From contig NC_017096.1 in assembly GCF_000284335.1 (NCBI RefSeq), positions 1,054,001-1,118,000 of the forward strand: a DNA stretch of 64,000 nt, given 5' to 3'. The notes under the pieces are model-generated. The model ran no database searches, had not been told where the DNA came from, and was given only the letters and a program-made list of their open reading frames with translations. Below, in pieces: positions 8,709-17,179 of the stretch. The DNA comes from Caldisericum exile AZM16c01 (GTDB lineage: Bacteria > Caldisericota > Caldisericia > Caldisericales > Caldisericaceae). The stretch's first letter is position 1. Each line of letters opens with the position of its first letter. A program made the translations under genes and the position numbers.

Positions 8709-9977
8709 ATGATAGACATCGAGAAAGATGTTTTTGCATATTTACTTGCAGGCGGAAAAGGAGAGAGGCTTTATCCTCTTACAAAAGAAAGAGCGAAACC
8801 TGCAGTACCATTTGGGGGAAAATTTAGAATCATTGATTTCACTTTGAGCAATTGTGTAAATTCTGGAATAAGAAGGATTGCAGTTGCAACCCAATATAAG
8901 TCAGCCTCTTTAAGAAGACACCTTGCACTTGCGTGGAATTTTCTCAATGTTAGATTCAACGAATATGTTGTCGATGTTCCACCGCAACAGATATTTGGAG
9001 AGAGATGGTACTTAGGCACAGCAGATGCAGTTTATCAAAATCTATACTTCGTCGAACAAGAGAAGCCAAAACTTGTTCTCATCCTTTCAGGAGACCACAT
9101 ATACAAGATGAATTACAAAGATATGATTGAAACTCATCTTAATAATGATGCAGATCTTACCATTGCAACCATAGTAATAGATAAGGAACGTGCAAGCGCG
9201 TTTGGAATAATGGAGACAAACGATGAGGGAAGGATAATAAACTTCAAAGAAAAGCCAAAAGACCCTCCAACACTCAAAGATGATCCTACAAAATGTCTTG
9301 CATCTATGGGCGTATATTTATTTAAACCAGAAGTCCTTATCGATCTTTTGACTCATGATGCGGAAGTTTCAACATCATCTCATGATTTTGGAAAAGATGT
9401 TATTCCATACGCAATCCATCATGGTTACAGAGTATTCTCACATCAGTTTAGAAATAAAGAGGGAGGTTTTGGATACTTCCAAGATGTTGGGACAATCGAT
9501 GCGTATTACTGTGCAAACATGGATCTACTTTCACCACACCCTAAGATCGATATTTTCGATAGATCTTGGCCAATATATACCCATTCAAGGCAATATCCTC
9601 CCTGTAAAATTACCGAAGGCGAAATTAATGGAACACTTATCGAAAGCAAAGTTGAAAACTCAATTATAGGAGAGGGTTCGATTATAAGTGGAGCAACCAT
9701 AAAAAATTCAATTATTTTTTATGATGTAAAGGTTAAGGCTGGCAGTCTTATAGAAGACTCGATTGTTTTTGGAGAGGTAAAGATTGGACGTAATGTAAAA
9801 ATAAGAAAGGTGATTATTGACAAGCATGTAGAAATTCCAGATGGTGTAGAAATCGGGTTTAATCCTGAAATTGATAAGAAATATTTCTATGTTACACCTT
9901 CTAACATCGTAGTCCTTGAGAGAGGCTTCAAATTTACAAAGAAACTAATGGAGGAACAATATGGAAGATCTCAATAA
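8709..9977 (+). CDS. glgC: Glucose-1-phosphate adenylyltransferase (ADP-glucose pyrophosphorylase)
   Basis: A 422-residue enzyme making ADP-glucose from ATP and glucose 1-phosphate, the committed step of bacterial glycogen synthesis. The N-terminal nucleotidyltransferase domain shows AGGKGERLYPLT (about residues 15-26), KPAVPFGGKFRIID and LSGDHIYKM; a left-handed beta-helix domain with hexapeptide-like repeats (EGSIISG, IKNSIIF) fills the C-terminal third. Length fits the family. The gene overlaps the next one by 17 nt, and a GH57 branching enzyme follows, supporting a glycogen operon. No glycogen synthase gene is in the window. Confidence 0.96.
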   Translation: MIDIEKDVFAYLLAGGKGERLYPLTKERAKPAVPFGGKFRIIDFTLSNCVNSGIRRIAVATQYKSASLRRHLALAWNFLNVRFNEYVVDVPPQQIFGERWYLGTADAVYQNLYFVEQEKPKLVLILSGDHIYKMNYKDMIETHLNNDADLTIATIVIDKERASAFGIMETNDEGRIINFKEKPKDPPTLKDDPTKCLASMGVYLFKPEVLIDLLTHDAEVSTSSHDFGKDVIPYAIHHGYRVFSHQFRNKEGGFGYFQDVGTIDAYYCANMDLLSPHPKIDIFDRSWPIYTHSRQYPPCKITEGEINGTLIESKVENSIIGEGSIISGATIKNSIIFYDVKVKAGSLIEDSIVFGEVKIGRNVKIRKVIIDKHVEIPDGVEIGFNPEIDKKYFYVTPSNIVVLERGFKFTKKLMEEQYGRSQ

Positions 9978-10560
9978 ACTAAAAAGAATAGAACTTTTAA
10001 GACTTGCAAAAATTCACGGAGTAAAAAATAGAAATAAGATGAAAAAAGAAGAGTTAATAAAGGCAATCAAAAAAGCAAAAAAACCTCTTGAGGAACTAAA
10101 AGCAATAGAAGAAAGGTTAAGGAGAGAATTACAAGAAAAAACAGGCGAAACACATCTAATCGCAATACCAAAGGAACCTGGATATGCATTTATAAATTGG
10201 GAAGCAAAAGAAGAAAGTGGAACAGGTATTCTAAAAGTATTTGAAGATAGACGCGAAAAATTTTCAATTCCAGTGAATCTCGAACATGGCAAAAGTTACA
10301 TAAAGGTTGAGGAAGACAAAAAGGTAAAGGTAATACTTGGAAAGGAAGAAAAAGGTAAATTCACCAAAATAGTCGAATCAAATGAAATTCTTATACCAAC
10401 GACAAAGAAAACTGAAGGAAAATATGAGTTTATAGATATGAAAACTTTAAAGAAAGAAAAATCTCAAAAAGTGGCGAATGAATTAATGAAGGAAATTGTT
10501 GATGAGGAATTAAAGACTGCAAAAGAAATGAAATATTTGCGATATAAAAGGGAAGGGTAA
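9961..10560 (+). CDS. SAP/Rho-N-like plus DUF4912 domain protein
   Basis: A 199-residue protein. Residues 1-40 (LKRIELLRLAKIHGV...MKKEELIKAI) resemble the SAP/Rho N-terminal fold, a small nucleic-acid-binding or protein-binding helical domain. The central part contains IAIPKEPGYAFINWE, the signature of DUF4912, followed by a beta-rich stretch. The C-terminus is charged and helical. The function is unknown. It is locked between glgC (17-nt overlap) and the GH57 branching enzyme (its TAA overlaps the next ATG as TAATG), so it is made with the glycogen enzymes and may organise or regulate them. That link is inferred from context only. Confidence 0.75.
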   Translation: MEDLNKLKRIELLRLAKIHGVKNRNKMKKEELIKAIKKAKKPLEELKAIEERLRRELQEKTGETHLIAIPKEPGYAFINWEAKEESGTGILKVFEDRREKFSIPVNLEHGKSYIKVEEDKKVKVILGKEEKGKFTKIVESNEILIPTTKKTEGKYEFIDMKTLKKEKSQKVANELMKEIVDEELKTAKEMKYLRYKREG

Positions 10561-12152
10561 TGAAAAAAGGATATCTTGCAATAGTTTTACACACCCACCT
10601 TCCATTCATAAAACATCCAGAAGAAGAATTTTTCATTGAGGAAAACTGGCTGTACGAGGCAATTACAGAAAGTTATCTGCCGCTTTTGTACAATTTCTAT
10701 AAATTGAGAGATGAAGGTATTAAATTCAAAATCACAATGTCTCTTACTCCACCCTTATCAAATATGCTTTTAGATGATCTTCTTATAAATCGATTTAAGC
10801 GGTATATTAATTTGAGAATTGCTTTACTTCAAGATTTGCTTAAAAAAGAGAAAGATACAAAGAAAAAAGAGAACTATCAGTTTTATTTCGAAAGGTTCAA
10901 AACTCTTTACGAATTTTTTAAAAACACTTTAAGAGGAAATGTAATAAACGGTTTTAAGGAACTCCAAAACGAGGGATTCATAGATGTCATCACTTGCACC
11001 GCAACACATGAAATCCTTCCCCTTGAAACGCACAGAAAAATCCAAGAAGTGCAGGTTGAACTCGGAGTCGAAAACTACAAAAGAATCTTCGGGAAAAAAC
11101 CTCGGGGAATTTGGCTTGGAGAGTGTGCCTATGCACCACCTGTTTCAGAAATTCTTGCAAAATACGGGATTGAATACACAATACTCGACGCTCATGGTTT
11201 AATAAACGCAAAACCAACAGCCTTTTACGGAATTTCTGCACCAATAGTAAGTAAAGATGGTGTAGCATTCTTTGGAAGAGATCCAGAAGCATCAAAACAG
11301 GTGTGGTCAGCAAAAGAGGGATATCCTGGAGATTTCAATTACAGAGAGTTTTATAAAGACATTGTTTATGAAATTAATGAGACAAGAATTAAAAAATATA
11401 TTCACCCAGCAGGCTTTAAGGTAGAATCTGGAATAAAAATTCATAAGATAACGGGTAATGTTGGGCTTGAAAAAAAGGAATTATACGATAGGAAAAAGGC
11501 ACTCGAAATGGTTGATATACACGCAGGAAACTACATGTTCAACCGTGAAAGACAGATAGATTACCTATCAAGCGTCATGGACAGACCACCAATTGTCGTT
11601 GCACCATTTGATACAGAACTATTTGGCCACTGGTGGTTTGAAGGACCAGAATTTCTTGCAACCCTTTTAAGAAAAATCGATAAGTATTCCGAGGTTATAG
11701 AGACAATAACACTTTCGGAATACATTGATAAGCACCCTGTAATGCAGGTTTCAGAACCTGCAATTTCATCGTGGGGAGATGGCGGTTATTTTAGAGTGTG
11801 GCTTAACGACAACACAGATTGGATCTATCCTCATTTAAGCGTAATTGGGAAACGTATGATAAACCTTGCAACACAATATGATAAACCAAAAAACAAATTA
11901 CAAGAAAGAGCATTAAATATGTGTTCAAAAGAGTTACTATTATCAGAAAGTTCCGACTGGGCGTTTTTAATTACAGTGGGAAGTGCAGTCAACTATGCAA
12001 CAGAAATGCAAAGATTTCATATAAACGCCTTTAATAAACTCTATAAAGAGATTATTGATGATAATATTGATGAAAAATTTCTATCATATCTTGAGGAAAA
12101 AGATAGCATATTCCCATTTTTAGATTATAGAATTTTTAAAGAAAAGGGGTGA
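10560..12152 (+). CDS. GH57-family 1,4-alpha-glucan branching enzyme (DUF1957 type)
   Basis: A 530-residue glycoside hydrolase family 57 protein. The N-terminus GYLAIVLHTHLPFIKHP is the family motif 1. The catalytic nucleophile is E188 in WLGECAYAP and the acid/base D351 in APFDTELFGHWWFEGPEF, both in the arrangement seen in thermophilic GH57 branching enzymes. The C-terminal helical domain typical of this subgroup is present. It would introduce alpha-1,6 branches into glycogen, consistent with the upstream glgC. The ATG overlaps the preceding stop codon. An alpha-amylase specificity is less likely given the motif set and length. Confidence 0.9.
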   Translation: MKKGYLAIVLHTHLPFIKHPEEEFFIEENWLYEAITESYLPLLYNFYKLRDEGIKFKITMSLTPPLSNMLLDDLLINRFKRYINLRIALLQDLLKKEKDTKKKENYQFYFERFKTLYEFFKNTLRGNVINGFKELQNEGFIDVITCTATHEILPLETHRKIQEVQVELGVENYKRIFGKKPRGIWLGECAYAPPVSEILAKYGIEYTILDAHGLINAKPTAFYGISAPIVSKDGVAFFGRDPEASKQVWSAKEGYPGDFNYREFYKDIVYEINETRIKKYIHPAGFKVESGIKIHKITGNVGLEKKELYDRKKALEMVDIHAGNYMFNRERQIDYLSSVMDRPPIVVAPFDTELFGHWWFEGPEFLATLLRKIDKYSEVIETITLSEYIDKHPVMQVSEPAISSWGDGGYFRVWLNDNTDWIYPHLSVIGKRMINLATQYDKPKNKLQERALNMCSKELLLSESSDWAFLITVGSAVNYATEMQRFHINAFNKLYKEIIDDNIDEKFLSYLEEKDSIFPFLDYRIFKEKG

Positions 12153-12156
12153 AAAA

Positions 12157-12714
12157 ATGCTTAATAGAGATGAAGCATTAAAACTTTTACAAGAGAAAGT
12201 TCACGATGAAAATCTTATTAAACACATGCTTGCAACAGAAGCAGTTATGAGGGCTCTTGCAAGAAAATTTGGTGAAGATGAGGAAAAGTGGGGACTCACT
12301 GGCTTATTACACGATATTGACTATGAGGAGACAAAAGAAAATCCAGAAATCCATAGTAAAATTGGCGCACAATGGCTTAAAGAGCTTGGTTTTGGGGATG
12401 ATGTAGTGCATGCAGTTTTAGCGCACAATGAAAGACATGGCGTCGAAAGAACTTCTCTTCTCGATAAGGCACTCTGGGCGACAGATCCTGTAACAGGTTT
12501 CATTATTGCAGTCGCTCTTGTAAGACCGGACAAAAAACTTGCTTCCGTTGAACTAAAATCGATGAAGAAAAAATTCAAGGAAAAAAGTTTTGCAGCAGGT
12601 GCAGACAGAGAACAGATAAAATCCTGCGAAGTAGAACTTGGAATTCCCTTAGATGACTTTCTTGAGTTATCATTACAAGCGCTCATTGGAATTGCAGACC
12701 AACTTGGGCTTTGA
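12157..12714 (+). CDS. HD-domain (HDIG) hydrolase-like protein
   Basis: A 185-residue protein of the HD phosphohydrolase superfamily. Probable metal ligands are H23, the LHDID pair H52-D53, and later histidines (EIHSK, LAHNERHG). Superfamily members hydrolyse phosphate mono- or diesters of nucleotides; nothing in the sequence fixes the substrate. The start has a good ribosome-binding site (AAGGGGTG). It follows the branching enzyme by only 4 nt and overlaps or abuts the Nif3-family gene, so it is in the same transcript. Confidence 0.8.
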   Translation: MLNRDEALKLLQEKVHDENLIKHMLATEAVMRALARKFGEDEEKWGLTGLLHDIDYEETKENPEIHSKIGAQWLKELGFGDDVVHAVLAHNERHGVERTSLLDKALWATDPVTGFIIAVALVRPDKKLASVELKSMKKKFKEKSFAAGADREQIKSCEVELGIPLDDFLELSLQALIGIADQLGL

Positions 12715-12716
12715 AA

Positions 12717-13802
12717 ATGAAGGTAAGAGAACTCTTAGGTATTCTTAACGAAATTGCTCCTTTTTTCTTACAGGAAGATTACGATAATTCTGGCCTCCAA
12801 TTTGGCGATTTAGAGGCTGATGTTTCCAATATCCTTATTGCTCTCGATCTGCAAAAAAGTATTGTTGAAGAAGCAAAAACACTTGGTATAAGGACAATAA
12901 TAACCCACCATCCTGTAATTTTCAAGGCAATCAAGAATATCGAAAGAAGTAAAAATGAAGCATTTTACGAGGCAATAACAAATGGAATCAACATAATAAG
13001 TTTTCATACAAATTTCGACATTGCAGAAAATGGTCTAAACGATTATTTTTTAAATTTGCTGGGCATTAAAAAAGAAAAGCCAATTATTCAAAGTAAAGAG
13101 AAAGTTTACAAGGTCGTAACGTATGTTCCTAAGGATTTTGAAGAAAAAGTAAGAATTGCTATGTTTGAAAGTGGCGCAGGACACATTGGAAACTACGATG
13201 AATGTTCTTTCAATATTGAAGGAATTGGAACTTTTAGACCACTCGAAAATGCAAATCCGTTTATTGGCGAAAGGAACAAAAGAGAGTCTGTTTCTGAGGT
13301 AAGAATTGAGGTTGTTGTTAGAGAAAGAGAACTTTTAAAAGTTTTGTCAAAGCTCAAACAATCGCACCCGTATGAAGAGCCTGCAATTGACGTTTTTGAA
13401 ATACTTTTTGATAAAAATGAGGGAATCGGAGCAATTGGAACTCTTGAGAATGAAGAAGATATCTTATCGTTCATTAAAACTTTTAAAGAAAAAACAAACA
13501 CTTCTTATGCAAGATACATCGGGGATATTAATGCAAAAATATCAAAAGTCGCAATTTGTACGGGTGCATGTGGTTCTGTTTATGAGAACTTAACAAATAA
13601 TGTTCAACTTTTCATAACCGGAGACATTGGATATCACACCGCTCTTGCAATGAAAGAAAGGAAATTAAATGTTCTTGATGTAGAGCATTTTGAAACAGAA
13701 AAATTTTTTAAACAAGCACTATTCGAGAGACTTAAAAACTATATAGATCCTTCGACAATCAAATTATCAAACTCTGAGAAATCACCCTTTTACCTAATTT
13801 AA
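12717..13802 (+). CDS. Nif3/YqfO-family dinuclear-metal protein
   Basis: A protein of about 361 residues with the two conserved halves of the Nif3/DUF34 family: the N-terminal NSGLQFGD and ITHHPVIFKAI, and the C-terminal GACGS, FITGDIGYHTAL and DVEHFETE. The middle insertion (PHYEEP-like SHPYEEPAIDV, about residues 220-232) gives the longer YqfO form. Family crystal structures show a ring with a dinuclear metal site; GTP cyclohydrolase-like and chaperone-like roles have been proposed, with none assured. The ATG at 12717 is preferred; a TTG two codons upstream overlaps the stop of the HD gene. A strong terminator follows. Confidence 0.88.
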   Translation: MKVRELLGILNEIAPFFLQEDYDNSGLQFGDLEADVSNILIALDLQKSIVEEAKTLGIRTIITHHPVIFKAIKNIERSKNEAFYEAITNGINIISFHTNFDIAENGLNDYFLNLLGIKKEKPIIQSKEKVYKVVTYVPKDFEEKVRIAMFESGAGHIGNYDECSFNIEGIGTFRPLENANPFIGERNKRESVSEVRIEVVVRERELLKVLSKLKQSHPYEEPAIDVFEILFDKNEGIGAIGTLENEEDILSFIKTFKEKTNTSYARYIGDINAKISKVAICTGACGSVYENLTNNVQLFITGDIGYHTALAMKERKLNVLDVEHFETEKFFKQALFERLKNYIDPSTIKLSNSEKSPFYLI

Positions 13803-13803
13803 A

Positions 13804-13831
13804 AAGGCAGGGAATACTCCCTGCCTTAAAA
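13804..13831. terminator. Bidirectional intrinsic terminator between the Nif3-family gene and rplL
   Basis: A perfect 8-bp GC-rich stem, GGCAGGGA/TCCCTGCC, with an ATAC loop is flanked by an A-run and by TTAAAA. It ends the plus-strand glg/HD/Nif3 transcript and the minus-strand rplJL transcript. Confidence 0.9.
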
Positions 13832-13846
13832 TAGCCTTAAAATCAA

Positions 13847-14233
13847 TTACTTTAACTCTACTTTTGCTCCTGCTTCTTCTAACTTCTTCTTTAATTCTTC
13901 GGCGTCCTTTTTGGGAAGTGCTTCCTTTATCTTCTGTGGTTCTTTTTCGGCTGCTTCGACTACATCCTTGGATTCTTTAAGACCAAGATTAAGTGTCTCT
14001 CTTACAACCTTAATAACGTTAATCTTCTTAGCAGGATCAAATCCAGCAAGGACAACATCAAACTCAGTCTTTTCTTCTTGTGGTGCTGCCTGTGGCGCTG
14101 CCCCACCAACTGGCATTGCTGCCATAGGAACTGCTGCTGTTACTCCAAATTTCTCCTCAAGTGCCTTAACAAGTTCTGAGAGTTCTAAAACGCTCATTTT
14201 TTCAATTGCTTCGATAATTTCTTCTTTTGTCAT
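13847..14233 (-). CDS. rplL: 50S ribosomal protein L7/L12
   Basis: A 128-residue stalk protein that recruits translational GTPases. It has the N-terminal dimerisation helices ([22 protein letters not shown]), an Ala/Pro/Gly-rich hinge (about residues 35-52) and the conserved C-terminal domain ([31 protein letters not shown]-like). It is the last gene of the rplJL transcript. Unlike in most bacteria, rpoB does not follow; a terminator and a convergent gene do. Confidence 0.98.
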   Translation of the reverse strand: MTKEEIIEAIEKMSVLELSELVKALEEKFGVTAAVPMAAMPVGGAAPQAAPQEEKTEFDVVLAGFDPAKKINVIKVVRETLNLGLKESKDVVEAAEKEPQKIKEALPKKDAEELKKKLEEAGAKVELK

Positions 14234-14257
14234 GTTAGCCTCCTTAAAAATTTTAAT

Positions 14258-14797
14258 TTATGCTGCTATGCTTTCTTTTTTATCTTTAATTTGGTTTAAG
14301 ACAGTAACCAAATCTCTCTCCGGTTTTGAGAGAACAGTAACAAGCCTCTGAATTGGTGAATTCATGAGGTATAAGAGTTTTCCAATAATAACTGGCTTTG
14401 GAGGAAGTTTTGAAAGTTCAACAAGTTCTGGGCCAGTTAAATATTTGCCATCTACAAATCCACCCTTCATTTCGAAGAAAGGCTTTTCATCTGCATCTTT
14501 CGCTTCAACAAACTTCTTTGCAAGTTCAGTAGGATCCATTGAAGATACAACGAGTGCAACATTACCAATAAAAATGTTCTGTGGGACATCCACAGAAAGT
14601 TCTTTACAGGCAATTCTCAAAAGGTCATTTTTAACAACTCTGTAATAAATGCCTGAAAGTTTAAAATCTTTTCTGAGGTTTGTAATATCGTTTGCCTTTA
14701 TACTTTTAAAGTCTACAAAGAATACACTCTGCTCGCTTATCTTCTTCAGTTTTTCCTCAATCTCATCGATAATCTTTCGTTTTTCTTCTCTCTTCAT
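14258..14797 (-). CDS. rplJ: 50S ribosomal protein L10
   Basis: A 179-residue protein that anchors L7/L12 dimers to the stalk. The N-terminal rRNA-binding domain shows VVKNDLLRIA-type and GNVALVVS motifs, and the C-terminal helix (PIQRLVTVLSKPERDLVTVL) binds L7/L12. GGAGGC precedes the ATG closely. The gene is immediately preceded by an L10-leader-type attenuator. Confidence 0.97.
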   Translation of the reverse strand: MKREEKRKIIDEIEEKLKKISEQSVFFVDFKSIKANDITNLRKDFKLSGIYYRVVKNDLLRIACKELSVDVPQNIFIGNVALVVSSMDPTELAKKFVEAKDADEKPFFEMKGGFVDGKYLTGPELVELSKLPPKPVIIGKLLYLMNSPIQRLVTVLSKPERDLVTVLNQIKDKKESIAA

Positions 14798-14811
14798 AGA
14801 GCCTCCTTAAA

Positions 14812-14838
14812 TAAAAACCCCGGTTGTTGCCAACCGGG
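14812..14838 (-). terminator. Attenuator hairpin of the L10 leader
   Basis: An 8-bp stem, CCCGGTTG/CAACCGGG with a GCAA tetraloop (14819-14838), is followed in minus-strand sense by GTTTTTAT. It lies 15 nt upstream of the rplJ ATG, so it can stop transcription before rplJL. The GNRA loop should make the stem very stable. Confidence 0.85.
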
Positions 14839-14920
14839 CGAAAGAGGTAAACATGCAACTCTATTCTTTCAACCTCGGTTGGCAAACTTTAAGGGGAACA
14901 TCCCCACCAACTGTCTTCGG
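14812..14920 (-). promoter_or_regulatory. Ribosomal protein L10 leader (autoregulatory mRNA structure)
   Basis: The 143-nt rplA-rplJ gap carries, in transcript sense, AGACAG (14911-14916), GUGGGG, CUUAAAG and GCCAACCGAGG, in the order seen in L10 leaders of other bacteria. It ends in a terminator hairpin just before the rplJ ribosome-binding site. GGTTGGCAA at 14877-14885 is the reverse complement of TTGCCAACC at 14827-14835, so the upstream strand can pair with the 5' arm of the terminator and prevent it. Free L10 (with L12) would be expected to favour termination. Confidence 0.8.
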
Positions 14921-14939
14921 TTTTAAAGTTACTTCAATT

Positions 14940-15638
14940 TTATGCTCTTAAAAGTTCATTAACGTTTACCTTCACCGCAGGCGACATCGTAAGTGATAGG
15001 TAAACTTTCTTCACATACTGTCCTCTTACAGAGGCAGGTCTTGACTTAATAATTGCAGAATTTAAAGCAAGTAAGTTCTCTTTAAGTTGTTCAGGTGTAA
15101 ATGATGACTTTCCAATAACAGTATGGATAACGCCAGTCTTATCAACCCTAAACTCAATTTTTCCTGCTTTAAATTCCTTAACGGTGTCGTAGATGTCCAT
15201 CGTTACAGTACCAGACTTTGGACTTGGCATGAGTTTTCTTGGCCCGAGGATCTTTGCAATACGCCCAAGAGATTTCATCATGTCAGGGGTTGCAATAGCA
15301 ACATCAAAATCAAGAAAACCTTCTTTTTCGATTTTCTGGATTAGATCCTCACCACCAACATAATCAGCACCGGCATCTTTTGCTTCTTGTGCCTTATCTG
15401 CCGTTGCAAAAACAAGGACTTTTACACTTTTACCAGTTCCATGTGGAAGTGTAATAACGCCACGCACATTTTGGTCTGCTTGTTTTGGGTCAACATTCAA
15501 CACATAAGTTGCTTCAACTGTTTCATCAAACTTTGCGCTTTTGAGATTTCTTACCGTTTCAATTGCTTCATCAATTGAGTAGGCTTTTTGCCTATCAATC
15601 TTCTTCAAAAGTTCTAAATACCTTTTTCCTCTTTTCAC
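14940..15638 (-). CDS. rplA: 50S ribosomal protein L1
   Basis: A 232-residue stalk protein with the usual L1 features: [35 protein letters not shown], and the C-terminal SPAVKVN. L1 binds 23S helices 76-78 and represses its own mRNA in many bacteria. The start is GTG at 15638, preceded by AAGGAGG. A hairpin resembling the 23S L1 site lies directly upstream of that ribosome-binding site. Confidence 0.97.
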   Translation of the reverse strand: MKRGKRYLELLKKIDRQKAYSIDEAIETVRNLKSAKFDETVEATYVLNVDPKQADQNVRGVITLPHGTGKSVKVLVFATADKAQEAKDAGADYVGGEDLIQKIEKEGFLDFDVAIATPDMMKSLGRIAKILGPRKLMPSPKSGTVTMDIYDTVKEFKAGKIEFRVDKTGVIHTVIGKSSFTPEQLKENLLALNSAIIKSRPASVRGQYVKKVYLSLTMSPAVKVNVNELLRA

Positions 15639-15650
15639 TCTAACCTCCTT

Positions 15651-15676
15651 GTGGTAAAAGACCTTCAGTCTCCCAC
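15651..15676 (-). promoter_or_regulatory. Candidate L1-binding site between rplK and rplA
   Basis: In mRNA sense the segment reads GUGGGAGAC, UGAAG, GUCU, UUUACCAC. An outer GUGG/CCAC stem and an inner AGAC/GUCU stem are separated by an asymmetric internal loop. This copies the 23S L1 site, in which GUGGGAG pairs across a loop with (A)UACCAC. The rplA Shine-Dalgarno (AAGGAGG) begins directly after the outer stem, so bound L1 could block its own translation. Confidence 0.6.
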
Positions 15677-15684
15677 AAATTTAC

Positions 15685-16119
15685 TTAACCTTCAATGACC
15701 GTAACACCCATGTTCCTTGCAGTACCCTCAATTATACGGGTTGCAGCCTCAAGGTCTGTGGTGTTAAGGTCTTTCATTTTAATCTTAGCAATTTCCATAA
15801 GTTGAGACCTTTTTATCGTCCCAACTTTCTTCTTGTTTGGCTCAGGAGAACCTTTCTCAATCTTTAATGCCTTTTTAATTAAAGAAGAAGCAGGTGGAGT
15901 TTTTAAAATGAAATCAAAACTCCTATCCTCATAAACTCTAATCAAAACAGGTACTATATAGCCTTCCTGTCCCTGAGTTGCCGCATTGAACCTCTTGCAG
16001 AAGTCCATTATATTAATACCTTTAGGTCCAAGTGCAGTACCAACAGGAGGCGCAGGAGTGGCCTTACCTGCTTCTAATTGGAGTTTTACAAGTCCAACTA
16101 ATTTCTTTTTCTTGGCCAT
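15685..16119 (-). CDS. rplK: 50S ribosomal protein L11
   Basis: A 144-residue protein of the GTPase-associated centre. The N-terminal domain has the conserved [20 protein letters not shown], then [13 protein letters not shown]; the C-terminal domain binds the 1070-region rRNA (GTAKNMGV-like [10 protein letters not shown]). The gene lies 11 nt after nusG, in the usual nusG-rplK-rplA order. Confidence 0.98.
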   Translation of the reverse strand: MAKKKKLVGLVKLQLEAGKATPAPPVGTALGPKGINIMDFCKRFNAATQGQEGYIVPVLIRVYEDRSFDFILKTPPASSLIKKALKIEKGSPEPNKKKVGTIKRSQLMEIAKIKMKDLNTTDLEAATRIIEGTARNMGVTVIEG

Positions 16120-16130
16120 ATAAAATCACC

Positions 16131-16679
16131 TCAAACTTTCTGAATGTATTCGCTCTGTATTTCAACAGGCATTTCTCTTCCAAACATTTTTAGCACAACT
16201 CTTGCGGTTCCTTTTTCTTCATCTATTGCTTCAACCACACCTTCCATATTTTTAAAAGGTCCCACAAGGATACGCACTCTATCATTAATATCGAAATGCA
16301 ATTTTTCTTTTGCCTTTTCTTCGGTTACTCGCTCTTCAACTATCTTCCTAATTTCCTCTTCGGAAATAGGCGTAGGTTTTCCTGTGGGGCCAACAAAACC
16401 TAAAACACCAGGTGTATTTCTTACAACGTACCAAGACTCATCATCCATAATCATCTTCACAAGAATATACCCGGGGAAAACCTTTACAGGTTTTATTTTC
16501 CTTTTGCCTTTTTTATCGACTACACTGTAGTAATCTACTGGCAAAAGAACCTCAAGGATACGGTCTTCTAAACCGTATCCTTTTATTCTATCCTTAAGTT
16601 CATTAAGAACTTTCTGTTCCTTCCCCGAGTATGTATGTACAAGATACCAGCGAGGAACCTTAGTTTCGTCTTCTCTCAT
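16131..16679 (-). CDS. nusG: Transcription termination/antitermination protein NusG
   Basis: A 182-residue protein with the NGN domain (RWYLVHTYSGKEQKV, FPGYILVKM, VRNTPGVLGFVG) and a C-terminal KOW domain (VRILVGPFKNMEGVVEAID). It binds the RNA polymerase clamp and links it to the ribosome or Rho. Length is standard with no large insertion. It starts 1 nt after secE. Confidence 0.98.
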   Translation of the reverse strand: MREDETKVPRWYLVHTYSGKEQKVLNELKDRIKGYGLEDRILEVLLPVDYYSVVDKKGKRKIKPVKVFPGYILVKMIMDDESWYVVRNTPGVLGFVGPTGKPTPISEEEIRKIVEERVTEEKAKEKLHFDINDRVRILVGPFKNMEGVVEAIDEEKGTARVVLKMFGREMPVEIQSEYIQKV

Positions 16680-16680
16680 A

Positions 16681-16932
16681 TTATTTACTCAATACCAGTT
16701 TTAAAAGTTGTGCGAACAAGAAGTCCCACAAACCTATATACAAAGCCCAGAATACAAGAAATCCAACAACAACTGACGAATCTTGTAATAGTTCTTTCCT
16801 TGTAGGCCATTTAACTTTATGTCTCAATTCAACCCAAACGCCTCTTACAAAATCCTTAAAAGAGGTCTTTGGCAAGGTTACGGTTTGTGTAGATGTCGTT
16901 TTATTTTTTACTGCTTGTTCTTTGTCTTTCAT
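16681..16932 (-). CDS. secE: Preprotein translocase subunit SecE
   Basis: An 83-residue, single-helix SecE. A charged Thr/Lys-rich N-terminus precedes the amphipathic FVRGVWVELRHKVKWPTRKEL motif, then one membrane segment (about residues 53-76). It clamps SecY in the translocon. It sits between tRNA-Trp and nusG, its usual place. Confidence 0.95.
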   Translation of the reverse strand: MKDKEQAVKNKTTSTQTVTLPKTSFKDFVRGVWVELRHKVKWPTRKELLQDSSVVVGFLVFWALYIGLWDFLFAQLLKLVLSK

Positions 16933-16939
16933 AATTTAC

Positions 16940-17013
<74 letters not shown>

Positions 17014-17015
<2 letters not shown>

Positions 17016-17166
17016 ATGCCTTTACCTCCTTGTGCACAGTGTGTTTCTTACAAAACTTACAATATTTCTTAATCTGTAATTTATCCTTATTATTTTTCCT
17101 GTTAATAGTGGTAGAGTAATTTCTTCTTTTACACTCAGTGCATTCGAGTAGAATTATATCCCTCAT
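17014..17166 (-). CDS. rpmG: 50S ribosomal protein L33 (zinc-binding form)
   Basis: A 50-residue protein beginning [19 protein letters not shown], with paired cysteines (CTEC and CKFC) that mark the C+ zinc-binding L33 type, and the conserved [14 protein letters not shown] end. It lies 13 nt after tuf. The TAG stop (17014-17016) overlaps the 5' end of tRNA-Trp by 2 nt. The tuf-rpmG-trnW-secE-nusG order is shared with several thermophiles and other bacteria. Confidence 0.96.
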
Positions 17167-17179
17167 GTCCTATTTCCTC

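Noticed and set aside
9355-9669. A 104-codon plus-strand frame inside glgC in another reading frame
   Set aside because: It lies wholly within the conserved glgC gene and its product is not protein-like.
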